A stretch of 64,000 nucleotides of DNA from assembly GCA_038502055.1 (NCBI GenBank), contig JAXRKN010000044.1, positions 4,808,001-4,872,000 on the forward strand, written 5' to 3'. Below are positions 1 through 11,291 of the stretch, piece after piece (the stretch's first letter is position 1; each line of letters starts with the position of its first letter). Under the pieces are notes generated by a model, which had not been told where the DNA came from, did not search any database, and saw only the letters and a list, made by a program, of their open reading frames with translations. The position numbers and the translations under genes were made by a program. This DNA comes from Tanytarsus gracilentus (taxonomy: Eukaryota; Arthropoda; Insecta; Diptera; Chironomidae).

Positions 1-1090
1 TCGCTGCGTTGACATCTTTTGGAACGACATCACCTCTATAAAGCATACAGCAGCCCATGAACTTTCCTCGTGCCAAGTCACATTTGACCATGATGTTGCT
101 GTTGTCGAAAGCTTCACTTGTAAGATCGCCGATTGAGTTGGAAACTATAAAGATTTAAATTTAAAAAATGTTTTAACAAAATTGTGAAATTAACTCACCA
201 TGCATTGCACGATCAGCGGAAGCAAGCGGTGCATATGACACCAGTGGGAAGTGGATGCGTGGAAATGGAACTAAATTTGTTTGAAATTCATTGAGATCCA
301 CATTCATGTCACCCTTATAGCGAAGCGATGCCGTAGCCGACGAAACAACCTGAGCCACGAGACGATTGAGATTCGTGTAACACGGCATTGGAACGCCCAA
401 TTTCTTGGAACAAATATCATAAGTTGCCTCATTATCCATCATGAAGGTGCAATCGCTGTTGTCCAATGTTGTGTGAGTGGTTAGGACGGTGTTGTAAGGC
501 TCAACGACAGCCGATGAGATTTTTGGTGACGGATAAACGCCATATTGCAATCGAACCTTCTTCGAGTACTCACTCGTGATGCGCTCAGTTAAAAGTGATG
601 TAAATCCACTGCCAGTTCCGCCGCCAAACGAATTGTAAATTAAAAATCCTTGAAATCCATCACAATTTTCGGACAATTTTTGAAGTTGATCCATGACCGG
701 TTCGATGTACTGGCGGCCAATTGTGTAATGACCACGAGCATAATTATTTGCAGCATCTTCCTTTCCCGTTATCATGAAATTGGGATTGAAGAGCTTCTTG
801 TACATTCCATGCTGAATTCCCTGAATTACTGATTGCTCGAGATCGACAAAGAGAGCACGTGGAACAACTTTGCCACTTTGCGTATCGCTGAAGAAAGTCC
901 CCATGTTATCATCGACTTTTGTTTCGAGAAGACTTCCATCCTGCTGAATGCCATGCTCAAGTGTAAAAAGTTCCCAACATGCGTTACCCATCTGAACGCC
1001 AGCTTGACCGACATGTAGAGACAAAACTTCACGCTGAAATTTTATTTTTGACTTTTTGTGGGGTTTAAATTAACTTTCAACACTCACCAT
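1..1090 (-). CDS. Divergent (maternal-type) alpha-tubulin, 3' end off window
   Basis: Alpha-tubulin, the GTP-binding subunit of microtubules. Exons on the minus strand: 1090-1088 (ATG only), 1033-199 and 144 to the window edge, with GT..AG introns and an unbroken frame of about 327 codons. An intron directly after the start codon is usual for fly alpha-tubulins. The protein opens [18 protein letters not shown], then shows the tubulin signature GGGTGSG, a [13 protein letters not shown] stretch carrying the catalytic Glu254-type residue, and [16 protein letters not shown] in the last exon. It is clearly divergent: [11 protein letters not shown], a KKLGVPMP segment and [11 protein letters not shown] are closer to my memory of Drosophila alphaTub67C than to alphaTub84B. 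The loop after GIQQDG is about four residues shorter than usual, and the acetylated Lys40 context (SDKT) is absent. The last 120 or so residues, including the acidic tail, lie outside. Family certain; the 67C-like assignment is inference. Confidence 0.93.
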
Positions 1091-2116
1091 GATTATATTT
1101 TAATGCCTTGATTACACACAAAATTAATTCAACTCGAAATTGACACCGAAAACGGTTTAAAACCAATGAAATTAAAATTATTTTAAAACTTCTCGAAGTG
1201 ACGAGAGACAAATGTGAAGAAGAAGGTTCAGACTTCAGAGAGTGGATATTGTACTTTGCGAGAGACTGACACGTGGCTTGATACAGACGATAAAGTCAAC
1301 TTGCATGATAATCGCGAATGCAATGAAAAAGTATTAAATTTAACTCTAAAGAATTTTTCTCGATTTATGAAAAAAAAATTAAATTATTTTTTAATTCATT
1401 ATTTGAGTTTGGTTTCTGAAGAAGGTAGTCAATATCAACGGAAAAAATTTCAAACCATTTCACACCATGCTTTTCATTCATCACTTACATGGACAAACGC
1501 AATTTTAACATCTAAACTTTGACACATCACTCATTGAGTAATTTTTTCACGGAAAACTTTGAGAATAATTTTTGACGGCGCTTTCAGAATGGTTTGAATT
1601 TTTAACCGTTGCCCTTCTTCAAAAACTCAGATAAATTTTATCCGTCTATCTTTGAAAATTAATTATTTTACGATTTAAATTTGAACTGTTATTTTTAATT
1701 TATATTGCTACATTTGTAAGTATAAAATTCATAATGAGTTATTGTAATTTTTATCATTTAATTTCGGCTGATTTGATGCTCAATAAAATTTAATGTAACT
1801 CTGAAATAATTTTGCAAACGTTTCCTTGTTTGTGAAGTGCTCATAGATAAAAAATTTCTTATGTGCGTTAATTAATTTGTTTGACTTAAAAAAATCGATG
1901 CAATAAATCACTATATGTATTGACAGGTTTAAGCAAACAATTTTATAGAATTTAATTATTTTTTCAAATCTCCAATAATTCCTTTAAAAAAAATAAAATC
2001 AAAACTATTTTTTTTATCAAAAGAATTCAAATGTATTTTTCCTGAATGTTTTTTTCATCTCAATTTTTTACAATTCAATTTGAACTTTTCTTCACGTTGG
2101 AACTGATTTCTGGTGT
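1091..2116. other. Intergenic, no gene seen
   Basis: AT-rich DNA upstream of the alpha-tubulin start and downstream of the cuticle protein stop. Open frames here are short and lack family resemblance. It should contain the tubulin promoter, but I see no convincing TATA box. Confidence 0.6.
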
Positions 2117-2692
2117 TTAGTGAACATAGTGAACTGAGTGAGCTGGGACGATGGTTTTGTGGACAAGTGGTGTATGCACGGCATGAACGACTGGTGCGTG
2201 AACAAGTGGGGCAGAGTGAACGGTCTTAATGACTGGAGCAGCATGATAAGTATGGACAACTGGAGCAGAAATGTGCTTAACAACTGGTGCCGAGTGATGG
2301 ACAACATGGCTCGATGAGTAGCTTGTAGCAGCTGGCACGGAGTGAACAACTGCCGATTTAAAATTTTCCGTTAGAGAATGTTTTTTGAATTTTTAACGGT
2401 GTAACATTTAAAAATAATAATACCTGGAGCAGAAACGTATGCTGGAGCGATATATCCACCCTCAACGCAGGCAATAGCCAAGATGCATGATGCAACCAAC
2501 TGTAAAGCCGATACAAATTAGATTTCAAATCACAAACTTAAATCCTTTCATGCTTCATGTGCACTTGAACTTAATCTTCTTTTTATTTTATTTTTTTTAA
2601 TCCATTTTTAGCACTCTCAAGTTTAAATTGCACAATCAACACTGTAGAAGAAACCCACGAAAAAGGGTTTTTTAACATACCAATTTGAACAT
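2117..2692 (-). CDS. Low-complexity His/Val/Pro-rich cuticular protein
   Basis: Small secreted structural protein of the cuticle, 106 residues in three exons: 2692-2681, 2499-2424 and 2349-2117, all with GT..AG introns. The first exon codes only MFKL, the common arrangement for insect cuticle genes, where the first intron cuts the signal peptide. The N-terminus MFKLLVASCILAIACVEGGY is a good signal peptide. The mature part is made of imperfect repeats such as SAPVV, VVHTYHAAPV, VKHISAPVV and VHSAPLVHAPVVHAVH, ending HSVHYVH. There is no chitin-binding Rebers-Riddiford consensus, so it belongs with the low-complexity cuticular proteins; the exact subfamily is not clear. A TATA box lies upstream. 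Shifted frames over the repeats give other open readings that are shadows. Confidence 0.87.
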
Positions 2693-2745
2693 TTTGAGTT
2701 TTTGTTTTTTAGCGTTTAAAGCACGTTGTAAGAAGTTTGTAGTAT

Positions 2746-2783
2746 AACTGATGATTTAAAGATCGAACGCAGTCTCTTTTATA
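2746..2783 (-). promoter_or_regulatory. Core promoter of the cuticle gene (TATA plus Inr-like)
   Basis: On the minus strand TATAAAAG lies at 2783-2776 and an initiator-like TCAGTT at 2751-2746, a spacing of about 34 bases from the first T to the initiator A, slightly long but plausible. This sits about 55 bases before the ATG of the cuticle gene. Strong TATA boxes are common on insect cuticle genes. The pairing is inference from sequence alone. Confidence 0.6.
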
Positions 2784-4286
2784 GTAGAAAAATGTCTATG
2801 CGAAATTTTTACTCAGTTCGATTGCTCTCAGCAGCATCAGAGTACAAACACAAACACTCATGAACACGTTACCTAGGCTTCTTTTTATTCCTCCACACAT
2901 CGAGAGAGTCATTACAAAAAATATTCCACTCAAATTGTATTTGTAGAGGTTTCGTGTACTACCTCAAGCTACTAGACATTGAGACCTCGTAGCATAATGA
3001 TTTTTTTTCCTCGAATATTCTTCTTGTTTCTCGTTCACTCATTTACCGATGCTGAGAGCAATGATGAAGTACGCGCGCTTTTAGGCCCAATGAAAAACAA
3101 CATATTAATGCAAGCAGTTAGCACTAGAGATATTCTTAGATATCCAGGATTTTAAATTTCAAAATTTGTCCAAAATTGATTTTAAATTTAATAAGAAATT
3201 AATTAGTCTTTAGGACACATTTTAAGTTTGTAATTTTCCAGGAAATTTTTTTTTCGAATTTTAAAAATCCGTTAAAAAATTTTCTAACTTTATAAATCAA
3301 ATTTTCCTTTCTAATAATTTACAAAATGTTGTCACAATTTCAATTCTACAACTATTCACGACTTTAAAAGCGAGATGCACAATAATCGATAGTATTCGAT
3401 TGAAAACACATCCGAGAGGGGTGTGTGAGTGCGATTGGCGTGAGAATTGCATAATTAGTGACTTTGGCACGTAATTCATATGATTGAAAACATCAATTTT
3501 TTAAATTTATGCATAAAATGTCATTAGGTAGGCGCGCAGATCATGCTGAGGCTACAATTAAAAACTTTTTCGTTGACTTTGCCATATTTAGCGAAACAGT
3601 ATTGAAAGTTGTAATTGACAATGACCCAACTATGTAAAGTTGACGCATAGATGCGCTCAATGTCAATAGCATCAACAAAATCCAGTTGCTATTTGCATTT
3701 GATCAGAGTTGGTCGAACTTCTTTTTTAATGCTCATAAGAAATTGCAAGAAATAAAATGCAGGCCACATTCGGACTGTATGCGGAGGAGGAGAAAGATGC
3801 AATAAAGGGCATTAACATTTTCTCATACTCCTCGTGACCGCGTAAACGAGCATAACATCAGCATCGCAAACTGAATGTCAAGAATGGAGAAGAAAAAAAA
3901 AAAATTTCAAACCAGAAATGACATGAGGAAGCAAACCATTGAGCGTTGGATGTGAAAGAACTTAACGACTTCGCTAAATGCAATCGTAATGCAATTCGCG
4001 AAAGCATCTCGAAACATAAAAAGTCTGTTGCCCTTTTTTATATAAAGTTACGACAGCACTAGAAATGTATCCGAAAAGAGCGAAAAAAATCTCTTCATTT
4101 GTTTTGCGAACATAAAAATTCTGATGGAGATTTTCGCAATAAAATAATGAGCTCGTGGTAAAGTGGAATGAAGAACTTTAAAACGCAAATAAATCAAAAT
4201 CCACTGAGATTGAGAGCGAATAAAAATGTAAAGTTTGATAGAGCAAAACTGGCTTTAATGTTCAAATTAATTGAATTAAAAAGTTT

Positions 4287-4361
4287 TCCTGGAATTTTAG
4301 TTTTAAAATTTATAAAAGCTTAAAAATTAATTTTCCTAATAAAAAAAATTAAAATCCAGGA
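4287..4361. repeat. Short inverted repeat, CCAGGAATTTT type
   Basis: TCCTGGAATTTT at 4287-4298 is matched in reverse orientation by AAAATCCAGGA ending at 4361. The same core recurs elsewhere in the window, so this may be a decayed MITE-like element or a dispersed repeat. No target duplication was recognised. Confidence 0.4.
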
Positions 4362-7300
4362 ATTTTTAACAGATTTTTTAAATTTTAATTTTAATTTTTT
4401 TAAATTAAAAAAATGCGCTTAAAGCACCAAAGTCTTTGATTACTTTTTACCTCTCTCCCGATCTAAAAAGCCTGTAAAATATATGCAATAACTGTTTCGT
4501 GCGCAACTTGATCTACTTTATTGTAATGTGTCTAATGTGAAAGAAAATTAATTCATCCATTAAAATTTAATCTAGAAAAAATATCCCTAGGTTCTAGTTT
4601 TAACCGCATCATTAATAACGACTGCGATTGTCAATTGACAACGATGCAATTCGATTAGCATAAAGTGGAACAATAATTAATAATAAGTGAAGCTATTTTG
4701 AGGGGGAAGGAGATTTATTAAGAACGTAGAAAAAATTTGTGTCGTAAGAACTTCATCGAGCGATTGCTGTTATGGTCAAGCAGGAAAAAAAGAGCATGCT
4801 CGAGCATATCTTGAATTACCGTAAACAAGCAGAATCAAGATGAAAACTAAGAGATACTTCGTTTATAAAATGAGACGTGTTTCATCCGCACACAACTTGA
4901 TATTGACCTCAAGCAAGCACATTTAATGGATCTCATGTTGTTAATGGTTATGTCTTTTCGGGGGGATTAGTAGTGAGCACTAATTGATTTTGATGGATCG
5001 CATATTAAGATGATTAGTTGATGCATGAGTTGAGCATTTACATAAGAGTGAAAATAAAAAAATTTTTCTTACACTTGGCAATGAAATTTTTGCATTTTTA
5101 ATCCATTTTAAGCCAAATCTGATTGCTCATGCTGTCATCTCTGACTGTGTACAAAAAGGCTCGAAAGTTACTAAAAATAGACATGGAAATTCACTTTTTT
5201 GAACGGAGTCTATCCTTCAATATCTTGAAATCTTTTTCATGAAACACTTTTGCATAAAATTTCAATACTCATGCAAATGCTAATGCACTTTTGTCAGTCA
5301 CAGGACTGTGAGAATTGAATTAAATTGAATAAGATTATTTTATAATTTATCCCTCATGGATGTCAGCTGAGACTTGACAAAAAATTCAATTTAAAATCAA
5401 ATTGAGGAATTTCGAAATTTTTTTGTAATTTTTTAATTAGAAATTTTCTCCAAATTCAACAAAGTTTAAATTTTATAACTTCATTAGGAAATTTAAAGCA
5501 TTTTCTTCGAAACAATTTTGTAATGGACTACAAAGGCAATAAAAGTCTTTAGTTGCGAATGAAAGCAAAATAAAAACAATTTTTATCTCTTTGTTGTCGA
5601 AAAGAAGAAGAAGAAGAAAACTTTTTTTTATTATAATTCACTTCTGTATGACAGAGAGACATGACATGATACTTGAGATGACTATCGAAGAAATATTGCG
5701 CCAAGATGCATCGAATGAGCTTGTCAGGTTTTATTCCGACCATTAACTCTTGCAAAATGACACATATGCAAATTAAAACATTTACTATGACTCTGATCGG
5801 CAGTTAAAGCTATTAATAAAGAGATAAACATCGATGATAATCATATGGGGTTGTTAAAATACAGAAGAATCATCATTTTATGGGAGCTGAAAGAATTAAA
5901 TTTCGCTATTAAAAGTATTTTTCTTTTTCATTAACCTAAATTTCAATATATTTTTATCATTCTATTGACCATGACTTAGTTAGCGATTTATTATTAATGA
6001 GTTTTTATGCTTGTTTAGAGAATATGATAAAAGACACCAGGAGGTAAATCTAAAAATGAGAATGAACTTTGACACAACCTCGCGTGATGATAAATGAGCT
6101 TGAAAGCAACATGAAGTTGATGAGAGAGCGATAAAAAAATTCTCATGAATTAAATAAATTGGGAGATTAGATGAAGAAGTGTTGTTGAAGTGCGGATCGC
6201 AAAAAAATAAAATTGTTGTGTGATAAAGGGAATTCCCTAATTAATTATTTAAAGTTTTCTCAAAGTTCCAGTAAGCGATTGAAATTAAAAATTTTGGGAT
6301 TTTTTGAATGTTTACTTACATTTTAAATATGCTGCGAGGTTTAAAATCTTCAAAAAATATTTTCTTAGCAGTTAAAAAAGTCCGTTAAAATTTTTTTAAT
6401 TTTTCAAACTCCACTCAAGCGCATGTGAAGAATTTTCAATGGTATTAAATTTAATATCATCCAACTTGTGACTCATTACAGAGTTTTCAACTTCTCCGAG
6501 TATTCTCATGAAATGAATAAACGCTTCAAAAATCTTCAAAATCTTAAGTCGAGCCTTAACCAAGAAGCAGAAACACTTCATGTGTAATTATTAATAAAAA
6601 GCTCTTTCTGGTTTTTGGAGACAATTGCCTTACGATAATTGAAATTCTGTTTTTATTTCTTATCTCGTCTTCTTCGCATGTCTTCATCACATCAGCGTTT
6701 TTTTTCATGCAAGGACGTTGAGAATAATCGTTAATTCTTTTACGATATTTTTTTGCCTCCGCAATAATTTTCAGCACATTGACTGATGATTTGCTCTCAA
6801 TGTGTGTGCGGCATTGATCTTGACATTCGACTAAGATGTTGTGTGTATGTAGCTCATGCAAGCAATATAGTTATGCAAATGAGGCAGAGTTACAAAAATA
6901 TATGTGTAACGACAGTTTTCATGCAAACTTCACACATGGTAAAATTCTTAAGCGAAGAGAAAAAAAACTGATCAATGTCAATAGTTGTGCCTCTTTAGTG
7001 TTAAGTGCGCATATTATATTTTTATGAAATAATAAAATTAATGTAAGCTAAGCGATGATTTATTTAATGCGTAAATCGCTCTTGTTCTCCTTTTTCCGGA
7101 TTCTTGTTTTTATGGACATGTTGTTATCATAGAAGGTGAGCTTCTAATTATGTTAGTAGATTTTTTTTTAAAATTATTAAAAACTTTTAAAATTTTAACG
7201 ATTTTTTTAATAGAATAATTTTATTTCTTAATTAAATTAGAAAGTTTAGAAAAGTAAACAACTGCAACTGCAATTTTTATAAACAATATTAAAAAGTTCC

Positions 7301-10300
7301 CAGTAATTTTAAATAATTATAAAATGGATAAGATTAAACGCTGATATCTCAATCATCTTCAAGGAATAAAATTAGTACAATGGTTAACAAGAACATCTTG
7401 ACGCGTCCCTCCCTCAAAAAATTTATTGAATTTATCGCATTAAATTTTAATTTATATCAAGAACTTAGCGTCACGATGATGGAAGAGAAAAGGAGATGAC
7501 TGATAATGAAATTATAGTGATTAAGTAGTGACATCGGATTTGGCACCTAATTAAGTAATGGAAAAAAATTAATAAATTGCTTCCTCATTCGAAAGTCATA
7601 AATTCTTCTAGAAAAAGTGCCATGGAAGATTGAAAGCATATTCTAGAAAGAAAAGCTGAACATATTCTGGACATTAATTTATTCAATAACGTAATTATCT
7701 TAAGAGGAAGTCAAGTTGATGTAAGAACTTATTTGTGTGCCGCATTAATACCGTCGTTTTTAATTTTTAATTTTCTGCTGATGTAATGCGGTTTTATAAT
7801 TTCTGGCTGATTATTTATTAATTCACTTTTTAAGTAAATGATTTGTTTCAGTATCCTAATTAAACTATTATCTTCACTGGTTGCAAAATTTTTAACTATC
7901 ATGTTCACCATTAACTTTTTTCAGCTAACATCAAACAATGAAAATTCATCAACTAATTTGCTCCAAATTAACATCATAAAAAAGTTTATAAATCTCTTTT
8001 ATTTTCCATTGAAAAATAGTTTCGCCTTGACTTTCAAATAGAGCTCGAAAGTCAACCTTGAGACATTTAAGAAAAATACGAAATTCATGCATCATAAAAC
8101 GTGCTGGAATCTGCTTTTAAATCTCTTTCTTTTCTGGATGTCTTTATCAAATGTTTAATTTTTCTTATTTCAAGGATGAACTGAAGTTGTGGAGTTTTAT
8201 GTATTTTGAAAAAAATAATTCAGAATTAGAATTTAGAATTTTTAAATTCCAAAAAATCTATCTCATATCAGTTTAAATTTAACGTCACCTACATAATGGA
8301 AAATCGCCGTAAACACAAGCACCAGTGATAGACAAACAACAAGAGCTAGAGAAATAAATTTCTTGGCATTACGTTCATAAAAGTTTTAAATTTAAGGCGG
8401 AAGGAAAAATCATTGTTGTTACATTCCACTGCAGATAGTTGATTGCTGCTGATGTGAAAAACTCTTTCATTCTTATAAAAACTTTGCTAATAATGTTGAA
8501 ATATCAAAGAGAGGACAAAATGAAAGAGTACAAAAAATTTTAGTCTTGATTAAAATTTTTCAAAGTAATGACAAGTTCTGGCGGAAGAAAAATGTTTGCA
8601 GTTATTTAGATTTTGATTAATTGAGATTTCAGAGATTTTAAATTAAAAAGTTTGTGTAAAGCTTAAAAAAGCTCATGTAGCTTTTTCAATTCTATCTTCG
8701 ACTAATGACGGGTTTGTAATTAAATGCAGTCGTATGAACTGAGACATTGTTTTTAAGCACTTCAACCTCATCTCGAAAAACATCATTACAGTCATTGTCT
8801 GGAATTAACAGAAGTTTCGAATGAAAGTTTCCGAAAAAAAACTTTTTCCTTTGGTGTTGTCACTTATCGTCTTATGGGATGCTTTGCATGATGCTATAGA
8901 GGCAATTTTGATATTTTAACATTATCAACATTGCAATTTTGGCACATGCAAAAGTTTCTGACACTCTTGACATCCTTCACACTCCCCCCGAGTGAATTAG
9001 CAATTTTAAAATTAATTACACTTGCAACTGTGAGCACACTCGACGCATCGTGAGTGGGTGATAATGAATGGCAATTTAATTTGTGTACATTGGTGGCATT
9101 TACAGCTTCATGAATGTCTAATTGACCGATGTCAAAACAATTTCACCCGCTCGTATCTAAACAACAAAATGTTTGTACTTTCGCAGTCAGTGAAGCACAT
9201 CCTCTTCCTCGCTGTGCATCTTGGAAAACGTGCAACATTTTTCATAAATCTAGAGAACAATTTGTCTCCCTCTCAAAACATGACGCTCGTGTCTGTTTCT
9301 ATTTTCGCATCATTTAAAAAAATGTTGAATTCCTTTACGTCACATCGACGTGCAAAAGCTTTTAGAGTGCAAAAAGTAAACAATTTATTTTATTTTCCTC
9401 ACACACTGGACTCAGATTTAATTTTTTTGTAACAAATTGATCGATTGACCAACAAGCCATTACTCGTCGTAACAAACATTGGCGTAAATGAGTAAACAAA
9501 AACTATACAGAAATTATTTGTCATAGGAAATTCGAATAATCAGGATCGATAATTTGCCAAATTTGTAAGTTTTAATGTAGAATATTTGAAAGACGCAAAA
9601 ATTTCCCAAAAAAATATTCTCTTTTAAATTAAAAGAGCTTTTTTCTCTGATCTTTTAATGCATTGAGAAAACATCTTATAAAAGGCTTTAAAAATGCCTG
9701 AATGACTCACATGATACGACTATTCAGGATTATTTTACAGAGATTGTAAACAATGTGGTGAATGGAGGATATGAGAACTTTTATTCTAGCATATTTTTTA
9801 CCTCAATGCATTTTTTAATAACTTCCTTTCAAATACTGTTTATGTTCATGCACTCAAGCGTAGTGTTTGAGCAGGAAAATGTAAGCTTTCAATTCATTTT
9901 GTGGTACACAATAGAATGCAAGATGATTTTTCAACAAAAATTTCAAGTGGAGTTTTAATTTTTTTAAAAAGCTTTTCCTTTCAGCGCTTTGAAATGTGAA
10001 AGTTTATTCTTTTATTTAAATTGAGTTTTTTATCCATTTAATTTTTGATTTATCTAAAGTTTTAATGTTCAAACACGTGATTTAAAGATTGAGATTTTTC
10101 AGTAAATTTGTGAGAAAAAAAGTGCCACAAATGTCTTAAATAAAATTTAATCTAATTAAGTTAGATCCTTCACATATGTTTTATTGATACTATCAATTGC
10201 GGATTTTCACTTAAAATCCATTTAATGAAATATTCATACTCCTAATATTAAATTGCAAATAATCCGCTGAAAAATATATTTTTCATCCCGAGCGAAAACA

Positions 10301-10651
10301 GCTTAAAAGCAATTTGACTCATGTGGAGTTAAAGAAATTGAATTTTCAACCTCCATGTGCATCCATCATATGCATCGATGAAAAAAGAGTTCAAGGCAAG
10401 AAAGATGGGACAATGTCAGGGAGTGCCTCAAGCATTGATTGGATTTTTTTTAGTAAGCCAAAAGCAATTTTCGTGTTTTATTCGAGCGAGTTGAATTTTT
10501 CCTTTTTCGTCACAAGTTTTTTTACTTTTTAAAAAAAAACAAAAGAGATAAAATCGTCACGTTTTTTTTCTTCGACGAAGTGCTCACCGAGTTGAGTCTC
10601 TAAGTGCAGACATTTCGTTATTTATTTCGCTTTCTATTGAAATAAATCAAC

Positions 10652-10840
10652 CAATTATATTTAGTGTAATAATTTTTTGTTTTTTTTTTTTGTTGAGGTG
10701 GTTGGTTTTTTTCTTATTTTTTTATTGGTCTCACGTATACCGTGATATTTTTTTTTTTTTTTTTTTTAATTTTTTTTTTTATTTTTTATTTATTATTTTT
10801 TATAAAAAAAAAAAAAAATTAAGGACAATTATATTTAGTG
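10652..10840. repeat. Insertion-like block bounded by a 16-base direct repeat
   Basis: CAATTATATTTAGTGT occurs at 10652-10667 and again exactly at 10825-10840. Between them is a 157-base segment dominated by long T runs (one of about 24), with a unique core around GTTGAGGTGG and TTGGTCTCACG. A long direct repeat plus an A/T-rich tail is what a retroposed sequence in minus orientation would leave. No coding remnant or clear tRNA-like promoter was seen, so the class is unknown. Confidence 0.45.
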
Positions 10841-10949
10841 TGCCAAATAAATTTGATTTACGAATATTTTTATCGCAAATCATTTATGGATATCGAGCGA
10901 ATTTAAATTAAAAATTAAAAGAGATATTTTATAAGTTTGTGTTTATTTA

Positions 10950-11070
10950 TAATTAAAAAAAAAAAAAAATTTTTAAAAAAAAAAAAAAAAAAAAAAATTT
11001 TTTTAAAATTTTTAAATTTAAAAAAAAAACAAAAAAAAAAAAGAAAAAAAATTAAAAAAAAGGAAAAAAA
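10950..11070. repeat. Poly-A rich low-complexity tract
   Basis: Almost uninterrupted A runs broken by a few T blocks, with one run of about 23 A. It lies just downstream of the poly-T block at 10680-10800, so the two could pair as a loose inverted repeat. Read lengths and assembly may be unreliable here. Confidence 0.6.
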
Positions 11071-11291
11071 ATGTTTTTTTGAGCTTCGGTGCAAGATTCA
11101 CATAAAAGTTCATTCACTCTCATATCTTACTTTAATGAATGGTTAAATATTTTTTGATGACGACGCATAAAAATTTAAGAAATTCTTTGAGTCGCTTTTT
11201 TGCACTCTTCACTATTTTCATTAAAAGCTCATTTGAGCCGGAGGCATTTTTCATTCAATACAAAGCACCAACATTAATATTCATAACTCAC

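Larger units (their letters stand above)
2784..11291. other. 8.5 kb gene-free AT-rich region
   Basis: No exon I could support on either strand. I looked on the minus strand for the missing GPCR exons (WWP after the DR motif, a TM6 WLP, NPxxY) and found none. Open frames are short, rich in Phe, Lys and Ile, and look random. It contains a short inverted repeat at 4287-4361, copies of a CCAGGAWWTTT core near 3143 and 3238, and a homopolymer-rich block at 10652-11070. It is either downstream flank or intron of the GPCR gene. Confidence 0.6.

Noticed and set aside
9058..9432. 124-codon plus-strand frame in the gene-poor region
   Set aside because: No family resemblance, random amino-acid order, no splice context; chance frame.
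10690..11146. Phe-rich and Lys-rich frames
   Set aside because: They are translations of homopolymer T and A runs.
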